From Zoroaster sp. YZ-2022 (taxonomy: Eukaryota; Echinodermata; Asteroidea; Forcipulatida; Zoroasteridae): DNA of 64,000 nt. The translations under genes were made by a program, and so were the position numbers. The notes under the pieces were generated by a model. It did no database searches, had not been told where the DNA came from, and worked only from the letters and a program-made list of their open reading frames with translations. The stretch spans positions 38,076,127-38,140,126 of the forward strand of contig CM055826.1 in the NCBI GenBank assembly GCA_029582265.1, in the 5' to 3' direction. Every line of letters begins with the position of its first letter. Within the stretch, counting starts at the first letter, position 1. Positions 13,093 to 25,200 of the stretch are shown one piece after another.

Positions 13093-13336
13093 CCAGTTCG
13101 CGTCGGGAATAAAAAAGTTTTTCTGGGCCCCTGTGGCGGGTTTATTTTTCCCACACACACGTTAATGGAAGCTTCCACAGCGGGTGGCCGGCACTTCCGA
13201 GCATGTCACTGTACACGCGTGGCTCAACCGAGCATGCATACAAATATTCCGGAGTTTCCTCTGGCGTGTTTAGACGCTCTCCGATCCGTGGTGCAAAAAA
13301 AAATTGCGTGTATACACGGCCTCCGACGCTAACTGG
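13093..13336. mobile_element. TTAA MITE, family 3 (CCAGTTCGCGTCGG)
   Basis: TIRs CCAGTTCGCGTCGG and CCGACGCTAACTGG lie between TTAA (13089-13092) and TTAA (13337-13340). The left TTAA is shared with the right border of the preceding element. A second copy is at 59928-60144. Confidence 0.86.
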
Positions 13337-13436
13337 TTAAATTGAAGCTGAATTATGATTAAATTATGTATTAAAATTTACATGTATTTTAGTAAAATTT
13401 GATTCAAATTTTAGATGCGTGAATAGCAGTAACTCA

Positions 13437-13707
13437 TTAACCCTAACCCCCGAGGTATTCTGGCTAAGAACCTTCCTGAATCCTCCAAAATCCATCAGTG
13501 CACTTTTGGAAACATGCCATTATCTTCAAAATGCACCATGCATTTTCATTGATCTTTCATATTCAGCACTTATGGCCTGTACTTCTTGCCAGGTAGTTTT
13601 TTTGCCCCATTTGAAGAGGTGAAAGTACCAGTTTCTAACAGTGCTGAATTTTTCCAAAAAAGTGCCCCTTGGATGATTTTGCGGGATATGGGGTGGTTAA
13701 GGGTTAA
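13437..13707. repeat. CCCTAACCCC-type repeat, copy of 45041-45280
   Basis: Shares long blocks with 45041-45280, including ATGCCATTATCTTCAAAATG and GTACTTCTTGCCAGGTAGT. It begins after TTAA and ends GGGGTGGTTAAGGG, so it may be another TTAA-flanked element. Confidence 0.75.
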
Positions 13708-13740
13708 GGATACTGTGCAATTGTAAAGTTGTAGTATAAG

Positions 13741-14186
13741 CTCTTTAACCCTAACTCTCCCAAATCCTTCAAAATCCTCTTTGCTAAAGTGAAGGATTTT
13801 GAAGGATCGAGGTTACATACTACATGCTCTTTGCTAAAGTGAAGGATTTTGGAGGATTGAGGTTATTTGGCATACTTGCCTTTCCATGGTACATGTTTGT
13901 TGTTGTGATTGCAAGGTCAGTGCTTGGGTCAGTGGACACTGCTTATTGCTCCATGCATGAAGGGAGGGTGTCCCTGGCCATGTACATGTATCACAGATTA
14001 GAAACACATGTGTGCATACATGTCATGTGCTTGCTTTACTACTGAAGGATTTTGGAGGATTCAGGTTATGTGTAAGCAAATGGGCCTAGGGAGTTAGGAA
14101 GGATTCAGGTTATGTGTAAGCAAATGGCCCTAGGGAGTTAGGAAGGATTCAGGTTATGTCTAAGCAAATGGCCCTAGGGGGGTTAA
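13741..14186. repeat. TTAA-bounded repeat with internal tandem duplications
   Basis: From TTTAACCCTAACTC to GGGGGGTTAAG. It contains a tandem pair of CTCTTTGCTAAAGTGAAGGA units (13778, 13826) and three copies of a roughly 53-bp unit with AGGATTCAGGTTATGT and AAGCAAATGGCCCTAGGG (about 14048-14180). Confidence 0.75.
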
Positions 14187-14272
14187 GTAAGAGGTTTGAG
14201 TACAGAAAAATGTATTTGAGTACGAGTATGAGTATGAAGTACATTTTGCCACATGATACAAAATACTGTACG

Positions 14273-14345
14273 CTAGGGCTGTGCGTTTTCAAATAATTTG
14301 GTAACCGGATATTAAGATTTTGATGAAATATTTGATATTAGAAGG
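14273..14345. mobile_element. hAT-like AGGCTGTGC MITE, left-end fragment
   Basis: TAGGGCTGTGCGTTTTCAAA followed by GGTAACCGGATA matches the left ends of 6467-7026 and 9217-9601. The right part is missing. Confidence 0.65.
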
Positions 14346-14579
14346 CCGTACGTCGATTGTAAATTGCGATATGGTGGGGCCAAAAAATGTACTGAACATA
14401 ACTTGTACGCTCCAAAAGAGCAGTTGTCAGCTCTTACAAATTACATACGAATGTACATGTACCTGTCAAGTGTGATTTAGTATACATAGATAAGCTAAGT
14501 GTTGTGAGTGAGTGTAATTCAATTTCAATTCAATAAATTACATTTATTTCCATTCTCCAGATACATTATAAATTTATCA

Positions 14580-14694
14580 AGGTGTTAGCCAGGATTTAGA
14601 AGTAGGTTGTCCAAATTTGCTGGGAATTTCAAAACCGGGTGTCCAAAATTGAAACAGGGTGTCCAAAAGACACCCAGACACCCCTCTGGCTAAC
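14580..14694. mobile_element. GTGTTAGCCAG MITE, short copy
   Basis: Begins GGTGTTAGCCAGGATTTAG and ends CTCTGGCTAACACT, with three internal GGGTGTCCAAA motifs. Same family as 6688-6869. Confidence 0.8.
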
Positions 14695-14887
14695 ACTACA
14701 TGTATGTTATAAATGGACAAATTTATAACATGTACAATACAGAGTATAAGAATTTAAAAACAGAGAAAACAAGATGTAGACATACATGTACATGAAGCAG
14801 AAGCTTGTCAATGTCAGCTTTTAACAAATAATAGTTAATTAAAGTAATACATCAGGTAAAACTTGTAGCTTTGCATGGTGAAGAGAA

Positions 14888-15056
14888 TAAGTAAGACTAA
14901 TTGCGGTAACACCATGTGAAATTCTCTATTGAGTACTACTCTACTGAGTAGTATTTAGTTCTGAGTAGTATTTAGTTCTAACCTCCAGTTCTTTTCAGAA
15001 CTATTTACTACTCAATAGAGAATTTCACACCGTGTCACCGCAATTAGTCTTACTTA
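14888..15056. mobile_element. Foldback element (AAGACTAATTGCGG family)
   Basis: Arms begin AGTAAGACTAATTGCGGT and run through ACACCATGTGAAATTCTCTA to ATTGAGTA. The right half is the reverse complement, closing with CGCAATTAGTCTTACT. The centre contains a duplicated GAGTAGTATTTAGTTCT. Further copies at 52705-52915 and 56646-56810; an arm fragment at 1679-1755. Confidence 0.88.
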
Positions 15057-15061
15057 AAGTC

Positions 15062-15110
15062 GTATAACCATGGAGGAAGGAAAACAGACTTCCTTCCTCC
15101 ATGGTATAAC
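15062..15110. repeat. Short palindrome with ACCATGGAGG arms
   Basis: TATAACCATGGAGGAAGGAA and its near-perfect reverse complement are separated by about 7 bases. The layout matches the palindrome at 34011-34057, whose arms share CTAACCATGGAGGTAG. Confidence 0.8.
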
Positions 15111-15188
15111 AAACACATAAAAGATTAAAGTAATTATGTACATGAATGAGACAGTTTATTTGATGCACAGAATAATGTATCAGAATCC

Positions 15189-15915
15189 TAGTATTAGCCA
15201 GAGGGTGTCTGGGTGTGGACACCCTATTTCATCTGTCATTTACATGTAAAAGTATTGTAAGTGAACAATTTGGACACCCTGTTTTGAAATTTCCAGCAAA
15301 TTTTAAGTATTAAACCATGTATTTAAAATCCTCCTACTATACTCTGCACTTTAGTGGGAAGTTGCTGCAGAGGTCAAAATCAGTCAACTGCCTGTTTTGA
15401 CTGTTGGCCCAAATGTGCACATGTGTAAGGGCATTTTTGACTGTTTTTACTGTCATTTTGACCACCCTGAACAATTCAAGACAATGCTTTTACCAGTCAA
15501 GAACGGTCAACTCATTTTGACCTGTAAATGTACTTACTACACGTAAGGTTTGACAGTGTTCGATTTTTTAAGTGCACTAGATATACCTTGGCAAGTATAT
15601 CAAAATTTTGACTGATTTTGACCCTTCTAGTAGTAGGAGGGTTAATATGGACTAGGGGTGGGCAGTCATGGTGGCTACTTCCTCTGCTGGGAGCTAGTTG
15701 TAATTTATGTGGTCAGGTGTAGCTGACATGATCATTTGTGGAACGTGACCCAGGTATTTATTACACCACCATCAGCCCTGGGTGGTCAGCCTTTCATTGG
15801 TGGCTCATTCCTTGCCTGATCTACTTGTTCACCCAAAACCTTGTTTCCTTGTCTACATTATTCTGAGTCTCTGTGATTAATTGGACACCTTATTTCTAAA
15901 TCCTGGCTAACACCT
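15189..15915. mobile_element. GTGTTAGCCAG MITE split by other repeats
   Basis: Left end AGTATTAGCCAGAGGGTGTC at 15189 and right end ATTTCTAAATCCTGGCTAACAC at about 15891-15915. In between lie a reverse TTAA MITE family 1 (about 15330-15641) and unassigned sequence. Confidence 0.65.
15330..15641 (-). mobile_element. TTAA MITE family 1, reverse copy
   Basis: Reverse complement of 5543-5838, ending CCTTCTAGTAGTAGGAGGG before TTAA at 15642-15645. The left border is degraded. Confidence 0.8.
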
Positions 15916-18080
15916 TGATCAGAATGGAGGCACAATCACAGAAAGCAGCAAAAGCCTGTAGGTGTGTGCCTTAACATAAAACAGACAAGAACGGGGACAA
16001 GACAAAGGGAGGATGAGAAACAAACAAAAGAAGGAATGTTGGGAAGAAAATAATACAATTCAAAAACTAAAGTGTGAAACTAACAGTTACAAAATGCAAC
16101 AAAATTTTGTAAGAATGCAGTACCACTACAGATATCACCAACTTTGTTATAGAAAGTATGATTGAGAATAAGCTTGGGCGATAACGCAATAATATCGAAT
16201 ATAGCGATACCTTTTTTATTCGATTACGATATCGAGAAGCTTTTCAAGTTATCGAGATATCGGCAAATCACAATTAATAAAATATATCGTGATAAAAAAA
16301 AATCACCATTGTGAGTCAAGTACGAAATTCCATAGAAACAAAATTAGGACAGGCTTTTCAGAAAATGTTGAGGCAAAAATTCCTGAAATCAGGAGAAATC
16401 CTGAGAAATCACAGGAGAGTAAAATGTGGTTTGCAAACCATATTTATTTTAGACTTTAGAGATATTTTGAGCTATGAATTTGTGCATGCACACATGACAT
16501 CCTGTGTGAGAAGTTGGCTATTTTGTCGTCTGCTAACACAAGATTTTACTGCATTCTTTCTTTCTCGATTCCATCCCCTCCCCCCTCCCCTACCTGCCCC
16601 CACCTGGCAATTTTCTTCCGGGTGCCAAACGTCACAGTACCAGTAGCCTGGACCTAGTGCCTAACAACAGGCTGCCTGGAATGGAAGTATAGGTCGACGA
16701 TTTAGAGACAGCAGTGGCCAGTGTTCTCAAACACGAATTTGAAAAATAACTTACCAGAAAATGTTCCTGTTTTCCACTCGTTAACCTCTTATGCAACAGA
16801 AGCTGCAATCAAATCCTGCACTAAAACAAGATAGCTTTTACAAACTGTCAAATTGTAAGTTTGCAATAACGTAGCTTGAAAGAAAGAAAGATTTCACCAC
16901 ACCGAATTATACAACGTTAGCATGTACACTGTACATAAAAGTCCTTGTTTACAAAAAATGCATTGGCAGGCTCGGCAGAGTGCATGCAGCAGACGACAGG
17001 CGAATAGTGGTGCATACTTTCTGAACGGCTGTTGCATGTCGTCTTTAGTTTATCTCCACCCCTAAAAACACTTGATTTGAACATCAGAATTGCAGTCTCA
17101 TGCGAGTGTTTTCCCTAGCCCACTTCAATTGTAAAATAAGTACAAATCCTGAAGTAGGCTGTGGAGGCTAGGGGGAAGAGATATTGACTGTAGTCAGTGA
17201 CTTATGGGGTTGTGGGGGGGGGGGGGGGAGGGGTGGGAGCAAAGGTGACACCCCTCAATTCAGTCGGCCGCATTTAGAGATTCAGTCGGCAAAAACACCG
17301 AATCGGGGGGGGGGGGGCGGGGGGGGGCTGGGTGGATGTGCAATTCAATTCGTGCATGTATGCCCAGGTAGGGTAACTCCCCCGCCCCCAAACACCGTTT
17401 AAAACAACACTTTATGTACCACGGTCTTTGTTTTTCCTTTGTTGTACTAAACAATTCAAAAATAGGCAAGCCCATGGGTGGGGGGGGGTGAAACATAATC
17501 CCCCGATAGCCAGTGGACCGTGGGCTTTTCTAAAATAACTTTTTTAAATATCTTTTTACAATAATATATCTTGAGTTAAGATAATAAATGTATGTCACTT
17601 TTTTTATAGTTTCCTTGCGACATTAAACCTAAAATTGGTTTGATATTAATTTGCTTTTTTGAATTTGTTGATTTTTTTAAATCTTGTTTTATAATTTTAT
17701 TATTTGTGGCTATGTGTAATTCAATTACGTATACCATATGTCAGGAACGGGACTGTTGACCTGTGTTGATTTGTAAATCTTGTTTTTCACTACTCAAATA
17801 GTCACCAAATGAACTATTGGGGGCGCTGTAATTGATTTGCGGTAAATTTTTACCACTGTGCCATAGACATAATATATTATGCAAGTCTATGCGAGTCCCA
17901 GGCTTCTTTTCAATTTGTTTTCGTAGGATGGTAATGGATTATGATAACACGAATTTAGACAGGTTATAGGCAATTGTTTACATTGTATATGGAGTCGTCA
18001 GGTAGCTATTTCACGGCGTGTTTTGCAAGGTGACGTGAAATGTGAACAGAAGCCATTGCATTGATATTGGTGACTCAGCT
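15916..18080. other. No gene; repeat fragments and G-rich tracts
   Basis: 16166-16410 is a fragment of the CTTGGGCGATA element found complete at 46077-46894. Long G runs at 17213-17230 and 17305-17327, with a C run on the same strand near 17381, could form quadruplexes. Otherwise nothing recognised. Confidence 0.55.
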
Positions 18081-18940
18081 CAGTGCTTCCACAATCAAAA
18101 TTTAAATTTCCTTATCCTGTGAGCCAAATTTCCTTATTTTCCTCCAAATTTCCTTATTTTTTGTTAACCACCAAAAAGCCTAATACACATGTAATACTAG
18201 TACTAATCCTTGTTTGCTAGAGGGTATTAAGCAGAGGTCAGATACAGTGCTCAAAAATTACCAGTGACACTACTAATAATTATGCTGACACCAGTGCTAG
18301 TGGATGGCTGACAGCTTTTTATTTCTGCATGCACTGCCCCAGGAATAGAACAATAAATAGCGCCCTCTGTAGCTTTACTGAAAACCGGGCCCGGCCAGGG
18401 GAAATAATGCTAGCATTAGGGCAACAACAGACAAATTAGGGCAACAACAGACACACTTTTTGACAAGAGACAAACTTGTGTGCGCACGCGCAGCAAGTTT
18501 TTTCTACTAGTCTTGTTTCAAGTCATTCTGAAACTGACAGGATATTCAATGGGACGAGTTGACAGCACAATACAGTCACGTAAAATCGCACGAAAATTCA
18601 ATCACAACACTTGCAACACTGAGATCAAACCACTGTCCTTATCGCGAAAATCCTGCCGACTACGCCAGAATGTAACGGGCTAAGCGTTACTAAGAATTCA
18701 GGAACCACGAAGACTGGAACAAAGTGGAGATCGACCAGATGTTTAACGATTAATTCACAACAATTTAATGTAACACACAATCACATGTCAGGCTGATCGG
18801 AAGACATGACAATCCGAATCACCTTTGACCTTAGACCTATCCCATCATGCAGGCGCTTGACAGTTCACAAGGTATGGAGCGCCTGTCTACAATAATATGC
18901 AACGTTAGTCTGCTACAAAATAACTAATTTTTTAGAATAT

Positions 18941-20184
18941 TGTTGCATTCCCCACTATCGTGGGTCAACAAATAATAGTCGGACACAAACTTTGTTGTGA
19001 CAATCTCAGTCAATGGGGCTGGTTTATTATTAACATCACTACTTAACAATGGCACTAGTAACATGTATGCCAGGAGTGGTAGCGTATAGGTACATGTCAA
19101 TAGTTAAACTTATATACTTGTGCTAAGTTCCGAATAGGGTGTACGAATACCAACTATTGGGTACAGTCAGTGGGGACCATCGTTCGTTCATGCGGCTTGG
19201 CACTCGGTATACGGTACGGGCACTGCTATACCGAGAGACGGTCGGCTGGTCGGTCTCGACGACGGGGACCACCAGGGCTATGGGATGTCTGGACGGGGCC
19301 AGAGTGTGTATCAGACCGCATTAGCTACATGTAGGCGAACCAATGGCCATATCGACGCACGCCACCATTGGTTCAACGAACGAGGCTCTGGACCGTAATA
19401 GTTCGGTATATCGCACTGTCATGGATCGAGTCGCACAGATATCATTCGGAATCGCAGTTCTGCTGAGATCAGGAAATCTCGGGGATTATATAGAAATCTG
19501 GGGCCTAGGAATGAATAAAACATAAGCCTAGTTTAGCGTCTTAGCCAATGAGAAGCTTGGCTTCCGCGTCTAAGGGTAGAAACGTGTGCAAAATCAGGGT
19601 ATACAACAGGTCCTTGTTCCATATAAGGAAAGGTATTTGACGAAAGTGAAGTGAGTGACAACTTAGAAAGGAGGGCGTGTTCAAGGGGACGATGCTTACT
19701 GGGGTGCTAAGCTATTTGCTTGGATGCTAAGCTATTACTGCATGAGGGGAACAGCGGCTGTGCTTGGGTAGGGAGCACTATACACGCGGGCCACGGCTAA
19801 TGACTGAGCGGGTCAGTCACGGTGACTGTTTGGCCGTGGTTCACCCACGAACCGTGTTCGGTGTGAAGGGGTGGACTCCGAGGAAAGTATTCGGAAAATA
19901 GACTAAGTCCAAAGGACGGCTCCAAGCCACGTGGCGGGAGGGTGTGGCACGCACGCAAGGCTCTCGCTGGTGTTGCATTATGCATTGCGTTGGCGCTGGA
20001 TATGCATGAGCAAAAGTAGCGTCCTTGTAAGGATTGCATATTCATAGCGGACAATCGAGGGTCCGGGGAAACAACCCTGGGACTTAGACTGCTTGAAATT
20101 GCATCGTAAGCAAAATATTGGAAGTGGAAGAAGTGAAATAGAGGGTGCTAATATTTATCAAATTAAAGGGTAAGATTCGTAACA
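18941..20184 (-). repeat. LTR of element A, left copy
   Basis: A 1244-bp terminal repeat. Segments 19070-19270 and 19796-20184 match 39975-40180 and 40181-40515 at high identity. About 0.5 kb in the middle (19271-19795) is absent from the right copy. TG and CA ends are present on both strands. Confidence 0.78.
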
Positions 20185-20532
20185 CTATTCCACATGTAGT
20201 TTCAAAACGTCCTCGTTTTGCATTAACATGGAAATAGGTTAAAATCATAAAGAAAACAATAACAATAAATATTGCTGTTCATAAAATCTAAAGTTCATAG
20301 ATGATCACATGGTGAATCAGCTACGCGATGTCGTGCTGATGAAAACAAAAGTCATAGAGTTCATTCGACGAGGCATAATCTTAGAGTTCAAAATAGTTCA
20401 TCAAGTGTCACTTTTGTAGTTTTGGTCTACGAACTACAAAACGTCTAAGGCAACTAACAATGAAGGAAGTAAATATAGAGATAGATCTTACAAACAAAAT
20501 AACAATACGATGTACGATACCGTCTACACAGT

Positions 20533-21333
20533 TTATGAAGTTGAGTTAAGCTGCAACACCGTTGCAATATCAAACATATATTTGCGCACGATGTCGGTCT
20601 GGTGAACCATTGCCGCTTTGTCGTCTGCAGTTGCCAAAGTCAGTTTATTCGAAAGGTGGCGTGATTGGTCCTGTGCGATTGTAACAATTTTGTTCTTGAG
20701 GGTCCGCTCCATCCGGTCAAGACGATCGCTCTGTTCCAAAATTAGTTGCCGGATCTCATTGAGGGAAGTTGTCGAGCAGTCGGTGGGTGAAGGATCACTG
20801 GTCATCGCGTCTGGCAGCGCTCGGCGTTTTACATCTGGTTCTACATCGTGCACAAAAGCAGGAATTGGTCGTTTAGTGGGAGTGGGAAGGGGGACTGAGT
20901 TCTTGCACGGCGGTACTGCTACAGACATGGTATGCTGGTGAGTCTCATCGCATGGTGCCGGGTCATTCTCATTAGGGGGCGATTCCGGTAGTTCGTCCCG
21001 CACTGGGGTGCTACAGGCAGATGAACTGGCCGGTGGTGTCACTTCACAAACGGCTACGAACTCAGTCGGCATGAGAGTGGGGGTGGAAAGCAGTTCATCT
21101 GTTGTTTTGAAAACTTGTGTTTCCAGTCGGGCTTTCTGGTACGTTGAGAGGTCCCCACTTTGGAGGTGGCGCGACATCCACTCATTGCGTTGTAAGACCA
21201 CCCGGTAGCGAGGTGGGATGACTCCTGGAACACATTCATTCACTCGGCGGTTGTGGAGATCTACCATGTGGGAGGAAAGTCTGGACTCTGTACCATAACC
21301 CTTCTTGCAGTAACTGCATAGAAAATTACTCAT
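20533..21333 (-). CDS. C2H2 zinc-finger protein with C-terminal coiled coil, unknown family
   Basis: 266-residue uninterrupted ORF. Residues 6-27 form a C2H2 finger (C-x2-C-x12-H-x4-H, starting CSYCKKGYG and ending HMVDLH). The middle is Pro/Ser/Thr-rich and likely disordered, with a basic KRR near residue 170. Residues 190-235 (LNEIRQLILEQSDRLDRMER) look like a coiled coil, so the protein could dimerise and bind nucleic acid. It lies inside LTR element A, just upstream of its 3' LTR. It could be an extra element ORF or captured host sequence; I do not recognise it. The start is the first Met, directly before the finger. Three TGACGTCA sites lie about 150-220 bp upstream. Confidence 0.6.
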   Translation of the reverse strand: MSNFLCSYCKKGYGTESRLSSHMVDLHNRRVNECVPGVIPPRYRVVLQRNEWMSRHLQSGDLSTYQKARLETQVFKTTDELLSTPTLMPTEFVAVCEVTPPASSSACSTPVRDELPESPPNENDPAPCDETHQHTMSVAVPPCKNSVPLPTPTKRPIPAFVHDVEPDVKRRALPDAMTSDPSPTDCSTTSLNEIRQLILEQSDRLDRMERTLKNKIVTIAQDQSRHLSNKLTLATADDKAAMVHQTDIVRKYMFDIATVLQLNSTS

Positions 21334-21427
21334 AAACCAGGGCCAGTGTACAAGCTTACAATGTCTTTCGATGGCAAATACATCCCAAAAGGACTTGTTA
21401 TATCATGGTCTTAGATTGTGTAATTTC

Positions 21428-21553
21428 ATTGGTCGAAAGCCTGTCACATGACAAATCACAAATCTTCATGTTACCCTCGTGACGTCACTCAAAAAGTAAT
21501 GTTAACCTCTGAAATTCATGTTACCCTTGTGACGTCACTCTCCAGTGACGTCA
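21428..21553 (-). promoter_or_regulatory. Cluster of three CRE octamers plus CCAAT box
   Basis: Perfect TGACGTCA palindromes at 21480-21487, 21530-21537 and 21546-21553. The first two lie in a tandem CATGTTACCC-T-GTGACGTCACTC unit. An inverted CCAAT (ATTGG) is at 21428. They lie upstream of the minus-strand ORF 20533-21333, where they could serve as its promoter through CREB/ATF factors. That role is inference. Confidence 0.55.
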
Positions 21554-21910
21554 AAAGTGGTACATCACCCTGATCGTCCCCGGGAGTATCATCCCCATAT
21601 ATCTTTCACAAGTGCTACTTTTGATTGCAAGAAGTGAAAACAGCGACCGAGGTTGTTATATTGCTGGTACTCCGCAGAACACGCTATATTTCAATTTGAT
21701 GCACTGTAGGGACCAGCTAAACAACTTGTCTGCTGTGTGTGAATTTGTTCGCTTACCATGCAGTACGAATAGTTCGCGAATACTGCAACGAAACGGGATG
21801 GACGAGATGACAGCAACTTCCGGACACTTCCAGTTACAGACTTAGACACTATAGACAGTTTACTGGAAGATTTCTTCGGTAACGTAATCTAATACCATGG
21901 TATAACAAAA

Positions 21911-22051
21911 TAATTGTTGCCTGGCGTGATGGGGGTCCATGGGTTTTGTACACCCTCGGGGGCTGATGGCACCCTCGGCTTCGCCTCGGGTGCCATCAGC
22001 CCCCTCGGGTGTACAAAACGCCATGGACCCCATCACGCCAGGCAACAATTA
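21911..22051. repeat. 141-bp near-perfect palindrome
   Basis: Arms of about 68 bp start TAATTGTTGCCTGGCGTGAT and end with the complement GGCAACAATTA, with a small loop near CGGCTTCGCC. Few mismatches. An ACCATGGT palindrome sits just to the left (21893-21904). Such a foldback extrudes easily as a cruciform. Confidence 0.9.
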
Positions 22052-22263
22052 TTAAATGTCGCACTCTTGGCAATTCATGCTTAAATTTTGTTCGAATAAT
22101 GAGTGTTGTTCGGAAGACGATTTCGAGTAGAATGGGGTGGGCATGGTGAAATTTTCCAGAAGGGGCCAAGATCAGACGAGGGCTTGGGAACAATGGAACA
22201 ATTCTATTTTAAGATTAACGATATTTTGTTGCTGACCAGCATTTGAACCGGCATCGTCGTGCA

Positions 22264-25200
22264 TACCCAGGGGGCAAACCCCCACATTTGCTTGCAAACT
22301 GACCTGTCGAGTTATAAAAACGTGTCATATATGGATGGATTCTATGGACCATAGGCAACATCCCTAGGGTGGACACGTTTTTCAATCAGCTGCACGGGGG
22401 TTGTTAGAGGGGGGGTCAAAGTTGACCCCCTCAAAGCCAATTTTTACCAGATAAGTGTCACATATATTGCAGATAACATACAAATAGGCCTACACCATCT
22501 GTTTATGAAACGTACTTAGAAGGATAATGCTCAATAATTACCTGAAGGGTTTGAAGGGGTGGGGTGGGTGTGGGGTGGGGTGGGGCCACAGTATGGGGTG
22601 GGTGGGGGCTAGATGGGGTCGGTACATATAACATATATATGGTGTGTTTGGTGTCATATTTCATCACATTTTATAAGCATTCTACCAGAAATGAAGCAGC
22701 TACCATCGACAGCTCCAGATGTATATGATTCATTCCTCAATGGTAACTTTGTTGCCAGGCATGCCAGTGGTAGTCATAATGCAGTATCTCCTGACATGCT
22801 TCTGGAACAAACATATAATGCAAATGCCAAGGAAGTGAGTGGTCTGGGCACAATCACCACGAATGAAGCTGCTAGGACCAAATGGGTGTATACCAAACCT
22901 TTAACAGCAGCTGCCTCTTTCCAGTTGAAATCCATGTTAGATTTGAATGCAGAGACGCAAAATCCTCACCATGAGGCTGGCAAGGCACGGATAGCAAAGG
23001 ATGCAGCACTGGTAGATAATGTCATACAAAGCATTGACAAAAATCCATTTTCTGCAGCAGACCAGGAACACCTTATCAATGTCTCTACTGGACAGATCGC
23101 AAATGCCGATGTTCAAAGTCATCTGACTAAAGTCAAGGAGACAGGCCAACTTGCACTGGAGAAATCCATCAGAGAAGACAAGAAGGACATTGTGAAGTTG
23201 AAAACACTTTATACACAGAACAAGTCAAAGAAGTCAGCGAAGAAAGAACAACAGACCAAGAGCAAGGAAGTCACTGCTCTCTTAAGACTTGTAAAGAGTA
23301 ATGCGAGTGAAGGACATGATGGTGATATGGATATAACTGATTTCATCGGAAATCATGAATGCACAGACTTCCCTCCATCGTTATTTGATGATCGAGGTCA
23401 AATGAGATCTACCAACACAAAATCTTCCCTTGTGAAAGCTCTAAAGACAGAAACTGAAGTACAACCTGCTGAAGATATTCCTCAACCAACCGGTTCCACA
23501 ATGAGCACCAGCGTCATTGTTGATGCAATGTCGGTCATTCGGAAGTGGTCATTTGTCAAAGATACTCCATTTCCAGATATTGCTGACCATTACAGAAAAT
23601 TACTTCTTACCAATCTACCTACAGATACCAAGAGTGTGCATTTTTGTTGCGACAGATATTATGCCAACAGCCTAAAGACCGCTGAGCGTGCCAGACGGGC
23701 AGAAACAGGAGGAAAGGTGTATGAAGTAAGTGGCCAGTTTCGAGCTCCTGATCCCAAAGCATTCTTCAGTGTATCTGAAAATAAAGCAGCCTTACATGAG
23801 TACCTCTGTGAGAAGTGGGTTAGTGATGAGAGAGTCAACCTACTGCTTGGATCAATGAAGTTGTTTCTTTCGGGAGGCTTCCGAGATGTAAGCAAAAGTG
23901 TCCTGCTGACCAATGGGGATGAATCTCCAGTTGCAGAACTCCAGTCAATGCACGAAGAAGCAGATACGCGACTATTGCTTCATACAATCTATGCTACCCA
24001 AGTGGAGGGTATAAAGCGGGTAGTTATCTATGCCAATGACACTGATGTAGTTGTGTTATGTGTCTACTACTTCAAGACCAAGCTTCAGGAAATGGGGTTG
24101 GAAGAATTGTGGATGAAGACTCAACAGGATAGCTATCTCCCAATTCATGAAATAGCTAGGAGGCTAGATGCAGATTTGTGTCAAGCTCTTCCACTAATCC
24201 ACAGTCTCAGTGGACGAGATATTACTAGCTACCCTTTCTTCATTGGAAAGACGACATGGTTACAGAAGAGCAAGACTGTGCCACTGGATCACCTTGCAAG
24301 TTTTGCTGAGGTCGACCATAACCTGACAGATGATATCATTGACCAAGCTAGGCAGCTGTTCATCGCAGTCTACTCTTCAAGAGATGAAATCTCCAGGTTT
24401 GATAGTCTTGCAGAACTCAGGGCTCATAAATTTCTTAAGAGTGATACTACTGACTTAAGGAGGTTACCACCAACAGAGGATGCATTTCGTCTCCATCTGG
24501 AAAGAGCAGCATATGCATGCATAGTAGATAAAACGGCACATATTGCAAATCCAGTCCTTCCAGAGCCACTAGAATATGGATGGACCTCAGAGGGAGACAA
24601 TGTAGTTCCACAACAAATGAGAAATGCTGCATGGCCAAAAGATGTTTCCAACGGAACCAACTGTTCATGCAAGAAAGGATGCCAGAGAAACTGCAGATGT
24701 ACCAAGGCATCTAGACGCTGCAATATTGGCTGTCTTTGCAGAGGTCATCCTGATACCTGTAGTCGAGCAAAGATGCAAGAAGAGTTAGAAATGGAACTGG
24801 CAGGTGAAAGCGAGTGTAGTGAGGATGAAGAATCTGAAAGCTCAGCGGAAGAAATTGAAGACTCGGAGGAAAGTTACAGATAAGGTATCATTTGGATTGA
24901 TTTGCGTCTTTGTGACAGGGACATGCTCAGAGTTAGATGGAGTTTTGTGAAATGTCCGATTCCATGTCTTGTCACTAAAAAGTTAAAAAGACAATGGTTT
25001 AAATATGATGTAAATACAAGCTTGGCATGAAAAGCATACTGAATTATAAGCTTCTAAAACCAATGTTAGCTTTTAAAAAGTTTCTACAAAAATAGGAATG
25101 ATAATCAGCTTGACAATTTCATATTAACCAGCACCACATATCTTCAATCAAGTGTAACTTTTCACAGGTTGATAAAATGATGAAATCAACATCACGTTCA

